A stretch of DNA of 64,000 bases from an uncultured Alphaproteobacteria bacterium (GCA_902602515.1 CACKRG010000001.1:1-64000); one strand, 5' to 3'. Numbered from the stretch's first letter, positions 9,261 to 17,573 are shown. Notes: a model not told the origin generated them from the letters alone. Numbers and translations are program-made.

Positions 9261-10158
9261 GAGATACCTTTTTATTTATTTTCGATAGCAAGTAGAAGTA
9301 AAGTACGGCAAAAGTTGTTATCATTAAAACAATCATTACTGCTCTTGCTGACCCTCTGCCAAATTTATAATTTCCTAAAGCCATCTTATAAGTATCAATA
9401 ATTAATGTTGTTGTAGCACCTCTTGGCCCACCTTCAGTCATGATAAAAATAATATCAAATGAAACAAAAGTAGCTACAGCGGAAATAAGTGACATGGAAA
9501 TTATGACTGGAGTAATTTGAGGTAGAGTTATATGGTAAAAACGTCTAAATCTTCCTGCTCCATCACAATATGCTGCTTCATAAAGATCTTTTGGAACTGC
9601 TTGCATACCAGCTAAAAAAAATAATGTTACAAATGGTGTTCCTACCCAAACATCTGTAACCATTGTAGCAATAAAAGCACTTTGCTTATAAGCTAAAAAA
9701 CTAAATGGGCCATCTAGTATACCAAGCCTAATGCCTATTCCTGATAAAATTCCAAAATGACCATTATAAACCCACATCCATCCTAGTGCACCAATAGCGA
9801 TCGGAACTACCCAAGGAGGTAAAACTAAAATTCTAAAAAATGTTCTTCCTCTTAGACTTGCATTTAGTAGTACTGCACCTATCATTCCAAGAATTAATTT
9901 GAGTAAAACTGAAAAGAAAGTCCAAACAAATGTCCTTATTGCTATTTTACTAAATTTTGAACTAGAAAGAAGTTTTTCATAATTTTCAAAACCAACATAT
10001 TCTTCTCCAGCAATACTGGCATTAGTAAATGATAGCCTAAATGTTTCAAAAAGAGGCCACCCCACAATACCTAAAAGATAAATAACTGCTGGTGCTATTA
10101 AAACATATGCTAAAAATGTTGGTGAATTAAAAGATACAAGTTTAGATGTTTTTTTCAT
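9253..10158 (-). CDS. Sugar ABC transporter permease, MalF type
   Basis: A 301-residue inner-membrane permease with about six helices. The EAA loop is YEAAYCDGAGRFRRFYHITL followed by PQITP at 193-217. The FRLSFTNASI segment after the first helix and the FIMTEGGPRGATTTL segment at about 237-253 are typical of MalF/UgpA-type sugar permeases. It pairs with the overlapping MalG-type gene. The gene starts immediately after the stop of the Gfo/Idh/MocA gene (no gap), which supports one transcript. Confidence 0.92.
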   Translation of the reverse strand: MKKTSKLVSFNSPTFLAYVLIAPAVIYLLGIVGWPLFETFRLSFTNASIAGEEYVGFENYEKLLSSSKFSKIAIRTFVWTFFSVLLKLILGMIGAVLLNASLRGRTFFRILVLPPWVVPIAIGALGWMWVYNGHFGILSGIGIRLGILDGPFSFLAYKQSAFIATMVTDVWVGTPFVTLFFLAGMQAVPKDLYEAAYCDGAGRFRRFYHITLPQITPVIISMSLISAVATFVSFDIIFIMTEGGPRGATTTLIIDTYKMALGNYKFGRGSARAVMIVLMITTFAVLYFYLLSKINKKVSHG

Positions 10159-11304
10159 TTATTTTAATAAGTTGTCTAATTCATTCCATGTGCTAGTCAA
10201 ATCAATAATTGAATTAGTTTTTATTGATTCATCTAATTTCATAGCTACAATTCCTGCCTCCATACACTCAATTACTCCGACAGGTAAATTAAAATTATCA
10301 CTAATTAAATGTGAATTAATATCTCTTGCCATCATACTGTCTGCACCATAATGTCCTTTAATTTCTTGACCAAATGCTGATCCATAATTTTCATCTAAAA
10401 TTAAATCATTATTTTCATCATGTGCCTTTAAAAATCCTCTTACAAAGTCTCCCTCTATCATTCCTTTAGAGCCCATAATTGCAAATCTTCTATATTCATC
10501 AGGAACTTTCATATTTGTATGAAAAGATAAAACTGCTTTATTTTCATACTCAATTATTGCAACTTGATGGTCAACAATATCAGCATCACTATCAAATACA
10601 TTAGTTTTCGACTCCCAACCTCTTAATCTATCTTTAGTATATTCATCAACAGATCCATTAGGTAAATTTTTTGGAATAAAAGATCTGCGTGATCCAAAAC
10701 TTGCTAACTTTATTGGTCTGCTATTTGTAATCATAGAATAAAAATCAATATCATGGCAACATTTCTCTAAAATAAATCCGCCTGAAAATTTTTTTTTTCT
10801 CCTCCAATTTCTCATAAAGAAAGCACCGTGAGAAGGCACAATATGTTCAGAGCCTTCAATAGAAATTACTTCACCTATTTTATTTTTTTCAAGTAAATCT
10901 CTCACCGTTCTTGCCTGCTGGGAGTATCTTAAAACTAAACCAACAATAATCTTATCTTTTCCAAATTTTTTAATTAATTTTGCCAGTTCAAAAGTTTGAT
11001 CCTCATTAATTACAATAGGTTTTTCTGCAAAAATTTTTAATCCAGATTCTAAGCCTTCTTTTATGTGCTCTAAGTGCAAATGGTTAGGAGATCCCACCAT
11101 TAATAAATCTAATTTTTCATTGTTAAGCATATCTTTCAAACTAGAATAGTTGGTGTTAGGAAAAAAATTATACTTATCTGCATAATCCTTTCCTATAGGA
11201 TCAGGATCAACATATGCTACCATTTGACAATTAGAATTTACTTTCGAGAACTCATGATAAACATGAGCAGTTCTACTCCCAAAACCAATTGCACCAATTT
11301 TCAT
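10159..11304 (-). CDS. Gfo/Idh/MocA-family NAD(P)-dependent oxidoreductase
   Basis: A 381-residue cytoplasmic oxidoreductase. The N-terminal Rossmann fold has GAIGFGSR at 4-11 and the hallmark AEKP at 93-96. The substrate domain carries EKCCHDIDF (K181, H184, D185), the usual lysine-HxxD type active site. The family oxidises sugars or inositol, and some members are NAD-dependent glycosidases (GH109), so a role in opening a glycosidic bond is a weaker alternative. It lies between the GH20 hexosaminidase and the permease genes. No signal peptide is seen. Confidence 0.85.
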   Translation of the reverse strand: MKIGAIGFGSRTAHVYHEFSKVNSNCQMVAYVDPDPIGKDYADKYNFFPNTNYSSLKDMLNNEKLDLLMVGSPNHLHLEHIKEGLESGLKIFAEKPIVINEDQTFELAKLIKKFGKDKIIVGLVLRYSQQARTVRDLLEKNKIGEVISIEGSEHIVPSHGAFFMRNWRRKKKFSGGFILEKCCHDIDFYSMITNSRPIKLASFGSRRSFIPKNLPNGSVDEYTKDRLRGWESKTNVFDSDADIVDHQVAIIEYENKAVLSFHTNMKVPDEYRRFAIMGSKGMIEGDFVRGFLKAHDENNDLILDENYGSAFGQEIKGHYGADSMMARDINSHLISDNFNLPVGVIECMEAGIVAMKLDESIKTNSIIDLTSTWNELDNLLK

Positions 11305-11328
11305 TTTATTTACTTTTATTTATTAACA

Positions 11329-13185
11329 TTAAAATTTATGATGACTCCAGCCTAATTTTGTTAAAAGATTCACTGTATTCAGTAGGGTTGATCGAAAATG
11401 TATCCAATTACGTGATATTTTTCCTCGCCATGCAATCTCAGATAAGGTTGCTAAACGTGGATTGATCATTTTATCAATAAATTTTTTCTCAGTTATTGTT
11501 TCAGACCATAATTGACCTTGAATACCTTTTATAAATTTTTTGTTCTCTATATTATGGTCAGGTTCCCATTCAAATATATCTTTTACCTCTATCGTCGCTG
11601 CCCAACAGATTCCCCTTTCACTAGTAGAATTATTGTAAGCCATATCAAAGTATGTTTTTTGACCAGGACAAAGTATTGTATCAAATCTTTTACTTGTAGT
11701 TTCTTTTGCTACATCTGAGTGTTCCCAAGAAAATATTAAACATGATTTATCTAAATTTCCTGCACTACCTCCTACTCCATGATCTATATGAGGTGTCACA
11801 GCTGCTTCATTCCATGCTGCTGTTCTTTTATTTTTTGATTTAATTATATTAATTAAATAATTCATATAATAATCCTGATATTCAGCCTGGGACTTTATAT
11901 TATTATTATTCATAAATTCTTTAATAGATTGAGATCCTTCCCATGAATTATTAGGTCTCTCATCTAATCCTACATGAATTACATTAAATGTAAAAATTTC
12001 ACATATTTCTTCAAGCATTGATTTTAAAAATTGTTTTGTTTGTTCGAGTGAGGGATCAATTGTATTGTTTTTATAAGATCCAACATCTTCAGAAATTATA
12101 TTTGATTTCTGATCTCTTAATTCTGGCATTACCTGCAATAAAGCCCATGAATGTGCAGGTAAGTCAATCTCTGGCATAATTTCAATGTTAAGATTTTTGG
12201 CGTATAAAATTAAATTTTTTATATCTTCATGAGAATAGTAGCCACCATACTTTTCATAACCACTACCATAAAAAGGAGGGACGGCCATATTGTATCCTCT
12301 ATATGATCCAAATTTTGTAAGATTGGGAAAGCTTTTTATTTCAATTCTCCAAGCTTCATTATCTGTTAGATGCCAATGAAAACGATTGATTTTAAATAAA
12401 GCCATGTAATCTAATATTCTCTTGATTTCATCAATAGAATAAAATTGTCTTGCACAATCTAAATGCATGCCTCTCCATGGGTATTTAGGTTTGTCATCAA
12501 TTTTACAAATAGGAAGTTTATTTTTATAAAAATCTATTAATTGAATTAATGTAATAATTCCATAAAGCTTACCACCATAATTTTTATGGAATATTTGTAT
12601 TTTATCTTTAGATATTTCTAGAGAGTATTCATCTTCTTTATAATCACTATCAATAAAATGAATTGGAAAACCATTATTACTAGAAAAAATTATTCCTAGC
12701 TTATCAGTATATTGAATTGTACTTTTAATAATATTGCTATCATTTACTAATTTGAAAGTTTTATCATTAATTTCTACAAAATCTTTCTTGGATATAAATT
12801 TTATAGGCTCAGGAATTATTGGTTTAAATTGATCTATAGTTAATTGATCATATTTAACTTCTTCTATTTCATTTTCAAATTTTAAATCAGCTACCTCCAC
12901 TGTAATATGATTATTTTTATTATCTATAATAAAAGTACCTTCTGGACCACATGACATGTTATAGGAACCAATCCGAGGTATTTGTAAATCAATCAATACT
13001 GTATTTTTTTTGATAATAAGTTCATAGTACCGTCCAGTTTGATTTATAATTTCAGCACCGTCTATTGATTGAATAGAATAAACTAGAGAAAAACATAATT
13101 TAAAATTTTGATTAACAAAATTTTTACTTAAATTTAATTTAAGTTGATTTTTTTTTGTAAATGAAGGATTTATCTGAAATAACAT
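11329..13185 (-). CDS. Cytoplasmic GH20 beta-N-acetylhexosaminidase
   Basis: A 618-residue glycoside hydrolase. An N-terminal beta-sandwich region (1-120) and a GH20b-like domain (about 125-230) precede the catalytic barrel. It has WRGMHLDCARQFYS at 237-250, FHWHLTDNEAWRIE at 269-282, MPEIDLPAHSWALL at 337-350 and the acid/base pair D408-E409 in VIHVGLDERPN. The common HxGGDE is here HVGLDE, but the catalytic aspartate and glutamate are kept. There is no signal peptide or lipobox, so cleavage would occur inside the cell after uptake of a disaccharide or short glycan. It is the first gene of the minus-strand operon; its start is only 11 bp from the divergent kinase. Confidence 0.9.
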   Translation of the reverse strand: MLFQINPSFTKKNQLKLNLSKNFVNQNFKLCFSLVYSIQSIDGAEIINQTGRYYELIIKKNTVLIDLQIPRIGSYNMSCGPEGTFIIDNKNNHITVEVADLKFENEIEEVKYDQLTIDQFKPIIPEPIKFISKKDFVEINDKTFKLVNDSNIIKSTIQYTDKLGIIFSSNNGFPIHFIDSDYKEDEYSLEISKDKIQIFHKNYGGKLYGIITLIQLIDFYKNKLPICKIDDKPKYPWRGMHLDCARQFYSIDEIKRILDYMALFKINRFHWHLTDNEAWRIEIKSFPNLTKFGSYRGYNMAVPPFYGSGYEKYGGYYSHEDIKNLILYAKNLNIEIMPEIDLPAHSWALLQVMPELRDQKSNIISEDVGSYKNNTIDPSLEQTKQFLKSMLEEICEIFTFNVIHVGLDERPNNSWEGSQSIKEFMNNNNIKSQAEYQDYYMNYLINIIKSKNKRTAAWNEAAVTPHIDHGVGGSAGNLDKSCLIFSWEHSDVAKETTSKRFDTILCPGQKTYFDMAYNNSTSERGICWAATIEVKDIFEWEPDHNIENKKFIKGIQGQLWSETITEKKFIDKMINPRLATLSEIAWRGKISRNWIHFRSTLLNTVNLLTKLGWSHHKF

Positions 13186-13196
13186 ATTTATAATTT

Positions 13197-14264
13197 ATGG
13201 GATTTGAGAATATATATAATCATAAAGCCATTGTAAAAGAAAGTGCTAATGCACGTGTAAATTTAATTGGTGAACACACAGATTATACAGGGGGGTATGT
13301 AATGCCAACTCTACTTAGTTTTAAAAATACTATTGAATTATCAAGAAATGCAGAGAAAACATTTGTAGTATTTTCGGAACATTTTAATGAAAAAAAAATA
13401 TTTAATGATTTTATAAAGTCTAAGAGCAACGATTGGTCTGATTATATAAAAGGTTGTCTATTTATATTTTTTGATGAATACAAAAAAATAAAATTAGAAC
13501 ACTTAAATATTCATATATCATCCACAATACCTCTAGAGAGGGGGATATCCTCTTCATCTGCATTGTGTGTTTCTACTTTAAAAGCACTAAATTCTTATTT
13601 TAATACTCAAATTAGTGAAAAGCACATTGCAATTTTAGCTAAAAAAGTTGAGCATGATTATATAGGTGTTTCAGGAGGAATAATGGATCAAATGGTATCC
13701 TCGATTGGAATTCACGGGAAAGCATTTTTTTTAGATTGTCTCAATTTAAAATATGAACTTATAAATTTTCCATCAAATTGGAAATTTTGCCTTATTGATT
13801 CTGAGGTACAAAGAAATTTACGAAGTAGCTCATACAACGATCGTTTTAATGAATTAAAGATAGCGGAAAAAGAACTTGATGTTGAATATTTAGGTGGAGT
13901 TGATTTAAATAAATTTGATTCAGATAAAATTTCAGATCCAACAGTTATAAAACGAGCAAGGCATGTTGTGAGTGAAAACAACAGAGTCTTGAAAGCCAAA
14001 GAATGTTTGTTAAAAGATGATATCAATCAATTTGGTAAATTAATGATTGAAAGTCATAATTCGTACTCAAAGGATTTTGAAGCATCTACTGTAGATGTTG
14101 ATGAAATTGTTGAAAGATCATTTCAATGTGGAGCTTTAGGAGCAAGATTAACAGGTGGTGGATTTGGAGGTTTTACTGTTTCTCTAATAGAAAAAGAAAA
14201 ATTTTCAGATTGGTATAAAAAAATTAATAAATATTACCCTCAAGAAAAAATATTTGAAGTATAA
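13197..14264 (+). CDS. GHMP kinase, galactokinase family
   Basis: A 355-residue sugar-1-kinase-like protein. All three motifs are present: ARVNLIGEHTDYTGG at 19-33, PLERGISSSSALC at 112-124 (ATP loop) and GARLTGGGFGGF near 311. The catalytic aspartate is D164 in SGGIMDQMVSS. Galactokinases phosphorylate C1 of galactose; eukaryotic relatives act on GalNAc. It is the only sugar kinase seen near the amino-sugar operon, from which it diverges. NagA and the deaminase need a 6-phosphate, which this family does not normally make, so its substrate is uncertain. It ends 1 bp before the convergent dioxygenase gene. Confidence 0.85.
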   Translation: MGFENIYNHKAIVKESANARVNLIGEHTDYTGGYVMPTLLSFKNTIELSRNAEKTFVVFSEHFNEKKIFNDFIKSKSNDWSDYIKGCLFIFFDEYKKIKLEHLNIHISSTIPLERGISSSSALCVSTLKALNSYFNTQISEKHIAILAKKVEHDYIGVSGGIMDQMVSSIGIHGKAFFLDCLNLKYELINFPSNWKFCLIDSEVQRNLRSSSYNDRFNELKIAEKELDVEYLGGVDLNKFDSDKISDPTVIKRARHVVSENNRVLKAKECLLKDDINQFGKLMIESHNSYSKDFEASTVDVDEIVERSFQCGALGARLTGGGFGGFTVSLIEKEKFSDWYKKINKYYPQEKIFEV

Positions 14265-14265
14265 G

Positions 14266-15336
14266 TTATTTTAATAACCTTCTTAATTTACCTTCTGTAG
14301 AATCATGATCAATATAACATCCTTGTAAATGTCTAAATCCAGTATTCGGATCAAATTTTGTTCTTCCGTGTAATGTACGTAAATTATCAAACATAGCAAT
14401 CATACCTTTAGATAATCTAAATTTAATTTTAAATTGATCAGAATTACAAAGTTCATACATACATTTTCTAGCTCTATAAAAAGTTTTTAATTTTTCTTGA
14501 TTTAGAAGCGGGACATAATCCAATCTTCCACTAAAACTAATTTGCTTAAACTCACCATCATCATCTAGCTCAATAAGTTTGGATTTATTTTCTAATATAA
14601 CATCAACATCAGTAAACTTAAAATTTACACTGGTGTTAGTCAGAATTTGATAAAATTCTTTATTGTTATTTCTTAAAAATTCAGCAACACTAAAACCATC
14701 AACTAAACTTGAATCACCCCCTATTGATTCATTTGCTATACAATGTAAGAGTTGAATACCAGGTACAGGCTTACGATATGGATTATCAGAATGTGATTTT
14801 AATTCTAGAGCAGTATATGCTAGATCATTAGGATTAGGTTTTGAAACTACATTAAATAATTTTCCCCAATTAGTGGTTCGAACAGGCCCAATTTTTTCTG
14901 CAAAATTTAATACTTCATTTTCTACAGCTTGCGTATTTTCTATTATTACATATCCATACTTGTAAAAAGATTCTAACATTTGAATTAAGCTTTCTGAATT
15001 TTCAAAAATCTTATTATTATCGAATATTTGTAAAGAGTCGTTTTTTTCCCAAATTTTTTTTTTAGGAATAGCATCAATAGAATTTATTTCTTGATATAAT
15101 TCATCAACACTGATGTTTCCTTCTACACCATCAGAAAATTTAATACTTAAAAAATTATCTTTAATTGAAAAACTATCTATCAATAGGTTCTCATCTAGCA
15201 ATGAAGGCTCATATAATCTTTGAAGATTATTAGGATCAACAAATTCATCGCCTGATAGTCTTTCTCTAAGCCATAAACTGTGTAAAATAGCACCTTTCAA
15301 TACCCCTTCCTTTATAATAATTTCTTGTGAACTCAT
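14266..15336 (-). CDS. Fe(II)/2-oxoglutarate dioxygenase, gamma-butyrobetaine hydroxylase-like (TauD superfamily)
   Basis: A 356-residue protein. An N-terminal DUF971-like region (about 10-90, including LHSLWLRERLS) precedes the TauD-type dioxygenase fold. Iron ligands are H182 and D184 in SHSDNPYR and H323 in TLHGRT, and the 2-oxoglutarate arginine is R335 in TGFRHLQG. The cysteines that bind zinc in the N-terminal domain of true gamma-butyrobetaine hydroxylases are absent. The substrate is therefore open: a betaine such as gamma-butyrobetaine or trimethyllysine is plausible in a genome that uses methylated amines. It is monocistronic and is followed by the convergent kinase. Confidence 0.8.
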   Translation of the reverse strand: MSSQEIIIKEGVLKGAILHSLWLRERLSGDEFVDPNNLQRLYEPSLLDENLLIDSFSIKDNFLSIKFSDGVEGNISVDELYQEINSIDAIPKKKIWEKNDSLQIFDNNKIFENSESLIQMLESFYKYGYVIIENTQAVENEVLNFAEKIGPVRTTNWGKLFNVVSKPNPNDLAYTALELKSHSDNPYRKPVPGIQLLHCIANESIGGDSSLVDGFSVAEFLRNNNKEFYQILTNTSVNFKFTDVDVILENKSKLIELDDDGEFKQISFSGRLDYVPLLNQEKLKTFYRARKCMYELCNSDQFKIKFRLSKGMIAMFDNLRTLHGRTKFDPNTGFRHLQGCYIDHDSTEGKLRRLLK

Positions 15337-15385
15337 TTAATTAATTTCTTAAATAATTTTTAAAATTGTGTAAAATAAATTTTTT

Positions 15386-15631
15386 ATGAATTTTAAGTTA
15401 TTTGGAGATAAGTGGACGCAGTACTACAAAAGAGGATTTTTGGTATCTTTTTTTATAATCAGTTTTATGTGTGTAGTTGACCAAATATTAAATACACCAC
15501 TTTTCTTTTCTAAGATTAATAATTTATCTATTTTTTTGTTTACACTATCTACGATCTTCTTTGCTTCGGTTTTTTGTGGTTTATTGGGGATGATCTATCT
15601 ACTATTTGTATCTATCGTTAGTAAAAAATAA
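15386..15631 (+). CDS. Small two-helix membrane protein, unknown function
   Basis: An 81-residue protein. Two hydrophobic segments lie at about 17-37 and 47-76, with a basic N-terminus (FKLFGDKWTQYYKRG) and a KK end, so it is an inner-membrane protein. I do not recognise the family. It starts 49 bp from the divergent dioxygenase gene and runs toward a small convergent reading frame. Codon use and AT content match the neighbours. Confidence 0.55.
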   Translation: MNFKLFGDKWTQYYKRGFLVSFFIISFMCVVDQILNTPLFFSKINNLSIFLFTLSTIFFASVFCGLLGMIYLLFVSIVSKK

Positions 15632-15634
15632 ATT

Positions 15635-15754
15635 TTATTTTCTTTTAAAGATATTTTTTAGCACAAAATCATTATCTTTTTTTGATAATCTCCATAAGCA
15701 ATAGCCTAGGAAAATAATCCATAATACTGCAAATAAAAAAATGTTATCCATCAT
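15635..15754 (-). CDS. Possible 39-residue membrane peptide
   Basis: A short frame that starts with two ATG codons and reads MMDNIFLFAVLWIIFLGYC followed by a basic tail (LWRLSKKDNDFVLKNIFKRK). One hydrophobic helix with positive charges after it is typical of small bacterial membrane peptides. It ends 3 bp after the convergent 81-residue protein. No strong ribosome site is visible. It may be real but could be chance in AT-rich DNA. Confidence 0.35.
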   Translation of the reverse strand: MMDNIFLFAVLWIIFLGYCLWRLSKKDNDFVLKNIFKRK

Positions 15755-15808
15755 GAATAAGTAGATTGATTGAAAGTAATTTTGAACAGTAAGATAATTC
15801 ATAATGAT

Positions 15809-15832
15809 TAAGGGCAGATTACTCTGCCCTTA
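15809..15832 (-). terminator. Hairpin after the amt / small membrane protein genes
   Basis: A 9-bp stem (TAAGGGCAG with CTGCCCTTA) and a 6-base loop lie 15 bp past the stop of the 57-residue peptide gene. The GC-rich core stands out in this AT-rich sequence. A strong uridine run is lacking, so termination may be partial or the hairpin may protect the mRNA end. Confidence 0.6.
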
Positions 15833-15847
15833 TCAAATATTCAAATA

Positions 15848-16021
15848 TTATTTGTGCTTATCAGCAACTTCACTCTCATGTCTTGCAGCTGACCAAATAA
15901 TGCCTACGCATATTGCGGCTACAATTAAGGTGAGGAATACTAATATTCCAGGAGAATCTGCCCATGTAAAGTAAGCATCAACACCTTCCCAACTATTTTC
16001 TGGTCCGGGAAATGAATTCAT
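15848..16021 (-). CDS. 57-residue membrane peptide co-oriented with amt
   Basis: A frame of 57 codons beginning MNSFPGPENSWEGVDAYFTW, then one hydrophobic helix (about 25-45, GILVFLTLIVAAICVGII) and a charged end (SAARHESEVADKHK). A ribosome-site-like AAAGGAAC lies just before the ATG. It starts 15 bp after the ammonium-transporter stop on the same strand and is followed by a hairpin, so amt and this gene look like one transcript. The biased composition (W, G, P outside the helix) and clean boundaries suggest a real protein. I do not recognise a family; an Amt-associated accessory subunit is a guess from position. Confidence 0.65.
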   Translation of the reverse strand: MNSFPGPENSWEGVDAYFTWADSPGILVFLTLIVAAICVGIIWSAARHESEVADKHK

Positions 16022-16036
16022 ATTTAGTTCCTTTCT

Positions 16037-17320
16037 CTATTGCTTTTGATAAGCTTCAAGACCAAGTTCAGCTTTGTCAATTCCAGCCATTTGAACTTCA
16101 TCAGGTACTCTCAGCCAACCCATAGATTTCATTACTAGTGAAATAACATAGCCAGGAATAAACCCTGTTGCTATCATAGTTATTGCACCAACCAACTGTC
16201 CAACAAAAGATGTCGGTGGAATATCTCCAGATGCAGGATATCCTGAAGCAAATATACCAACCACTAAAACACCTAAAATACCTGATACACCGTGTACTGA
16301 AACAGCACCGACACAGTCATCGATTTTAAATGTATTATGTAACCAATTGTTTGCTGGTATAATTACTATGCCTGCTACAACACCCATAATAAATGCGAAA
16401 CCAGGATACCAAATATCTAAACCACCTGCGCAAATAAATATACCTGCTAGACCTCCAGACATCATCCAGAACGGATTTCCTTTACTGTACCAAAATGCTC
16501 CAATCATTCCACCTGATAAACCCATTAGGGTATTAAATGCGAATGAAGAAAGAGTAGCCGGTGCACCATAAATGTTAATCCAACCACCTAAGTCTGAACC
16601 TGCCCAAATTAAACAGCCTCCAAGGAAACCAAAGAAACCAACTATAAGCATTAATAAACCTATAAATGATGAGACTAAGCTGTGACCTTCAATTTCATTT
16701 GCGGTACCATCTTCATTATATTTTCCAATACGAGGGCCAAGGTTTAAAAGAACTCCAAATGCGAACCAACCTGCAATTGTATGTACAACACCAGCTGCTC
16801 CAACATCGTGATATCCAAAACCTGTAACTAACCATCCATCAGGATGCCATCCCCAAGATGCTCCAATAATCCAAACTACTGAACCAAGTATTACAGCTAA
16901 GAAAGTAAAAGCACTTAATCTAATTCTTTCAATAACTGCTCCTGAAAAAATTGAAGCTGTTGTACAAGCAAATAAAGTAAATGCTGCCCAGAAAACACCT
17001 GTCGCCTGGTCACTTAACATTGGTCCCATAGAAACATTCCAAGGTGTTCCATATCCTTCTAAATCAATAGGTACGAAACCTGCAGGGAATGCTAAATAAA
17101 TGTACCATCCAAATAACCAAAAAGTTGGTATCATAAATGCAAAGGCTAAAAGGTTTTTTACACCTGAAGAAACAGCGTTCTTCATACGTGTTGCACCTAC
17201 CTCATACATTAAGAAACCTACATGGATGATAACCATAAATGCAGTACACCACCAATAATAGGCTTCCATTGAAACGTTAGCCTGGGTGGTGACAAAGGTA
17301 TTTAACTCCTCTAAAGTCAT
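16037..17320 (-). CDS. amt: Ammonium transporter (Amt family)
   Basis: A 427-residue inner-membrane channel with about eleven helices. The twin pore histidines are H180 (GVVHTIAGW) and H343 (SVHGVSGILG), and D172 in HDVGAAG is the conserved acidic residue before the first. It has no cleavable signal peptide, unlike E. coli AmtB, and begins with a periplasmic-type N-terminus (TLEELNTFVTTQANVS) before the first helix. It carries NH4+/NH3, possibly methylammonium. Its leader contains a glutamine-riboswitch-like element and a GGAAGGAG ribosome site, so expression is probably tied to internal glutamine. It is divergent from a glutamine-synthetase-family gene and lies next to methylated-amine genes. 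Confidence 0.93.
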   Translation of the reverse strand: MTLEELNTFVTTQANVSMEAYYWWCTAFMVIIHVGFLMYEVGATRMKNAVSSGVKNLLAFAFMIPTFWLFGWYIYLAFPAGFVPIDLEGYGTPWNVSMGPMLSDQATGVFWAAFTLFACTTASIFSGAVIERIRLSAFTFLAVILGSVVWIIGASWGWHPDGWLVTGFGYHDVGAAGVVHTIAGWFAFGVLLNLGPRIGKYNEDGTANEIEGHSLVSSFIGLLMLIVGFFGFLGGCLIWAGSDLGGWINIYGAPATLSSFAFNTLMGLSGGMIGAFWYSKGNPFWMMSGGLAGIFICAGGLDIWYPGFAFIMGVVAGIVIIPANNWLHNTFKIDDCVGAVSVHGVSGILGVLVVGIFASGYPASGDIPPTSFVGQLVGAITMIATGFIPGYVISLVMKSMGWLRVPDEVQMAGIDKAELGLEAYQKQ

Positions 17321-17400
17321 ATTATCTCCTTCCGAGTATATAAAAATACCGTTTGACTCATTTAATTATCAATATGGAAGTTTTAGAAATGCTAGATCAG

Positions 17401-17456
17401 ATCTGCGTTCCTTCAGTTCAAAACTTACTTCCGTCTCAATAAGTGAGATGAACGAT
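17401..17456 (-). promoter_or_regulatory. Glutamine riboswitch (glnA RNA-type) in the amt leader
   Basis: Read on the minus strand, the segment shows the glnA-RNA layout. A CGTTC/GAACG stem encloses a TCTCA...TGAGA hairpin, the conserved GACGGAAGTAAG strand, an AGTT...AACT hairpin and the conserved CTGAAGGAACGC strand. These are the consensus pieces known for glutamine aptamers in cyanobacteria and marine metagenomes. It lies about 80 bases before the amt start. An ACTTCC at 17381-17376 could pair with the aptamer GGAAGT (17432-17427) or with the amt ribosome site GGAAGG (17333-17328), which suggests control of translation. The pairing switch is inference. Confidence 0.85.
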
Positions 17457-17573
17457 AATTCTTATTTTTTTATATTTTTTTTACTGAGATTCAACAAGCT
17501 CAAAAGATATTTAAATTTATTGATAATTGCTTTTTTTTCTTGTAATTTCGCGATTTTAATGAGGTAGAATAAT

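Noticed and set aside
15635-15754. Stronger claim for the 39-residue peptide
   Set aside because: The hydrophobic segment is convincing but no ribosome site or terminator supports it; kept only as a low-confidence feature.
17286-17567. A 93-codon plus-strand frame crossing the start of amt and its leader
   Set aside because: It overlaps the riboswitch and the amt start in antisense, shows no family pattern and is better explained by the regulatory RNA.
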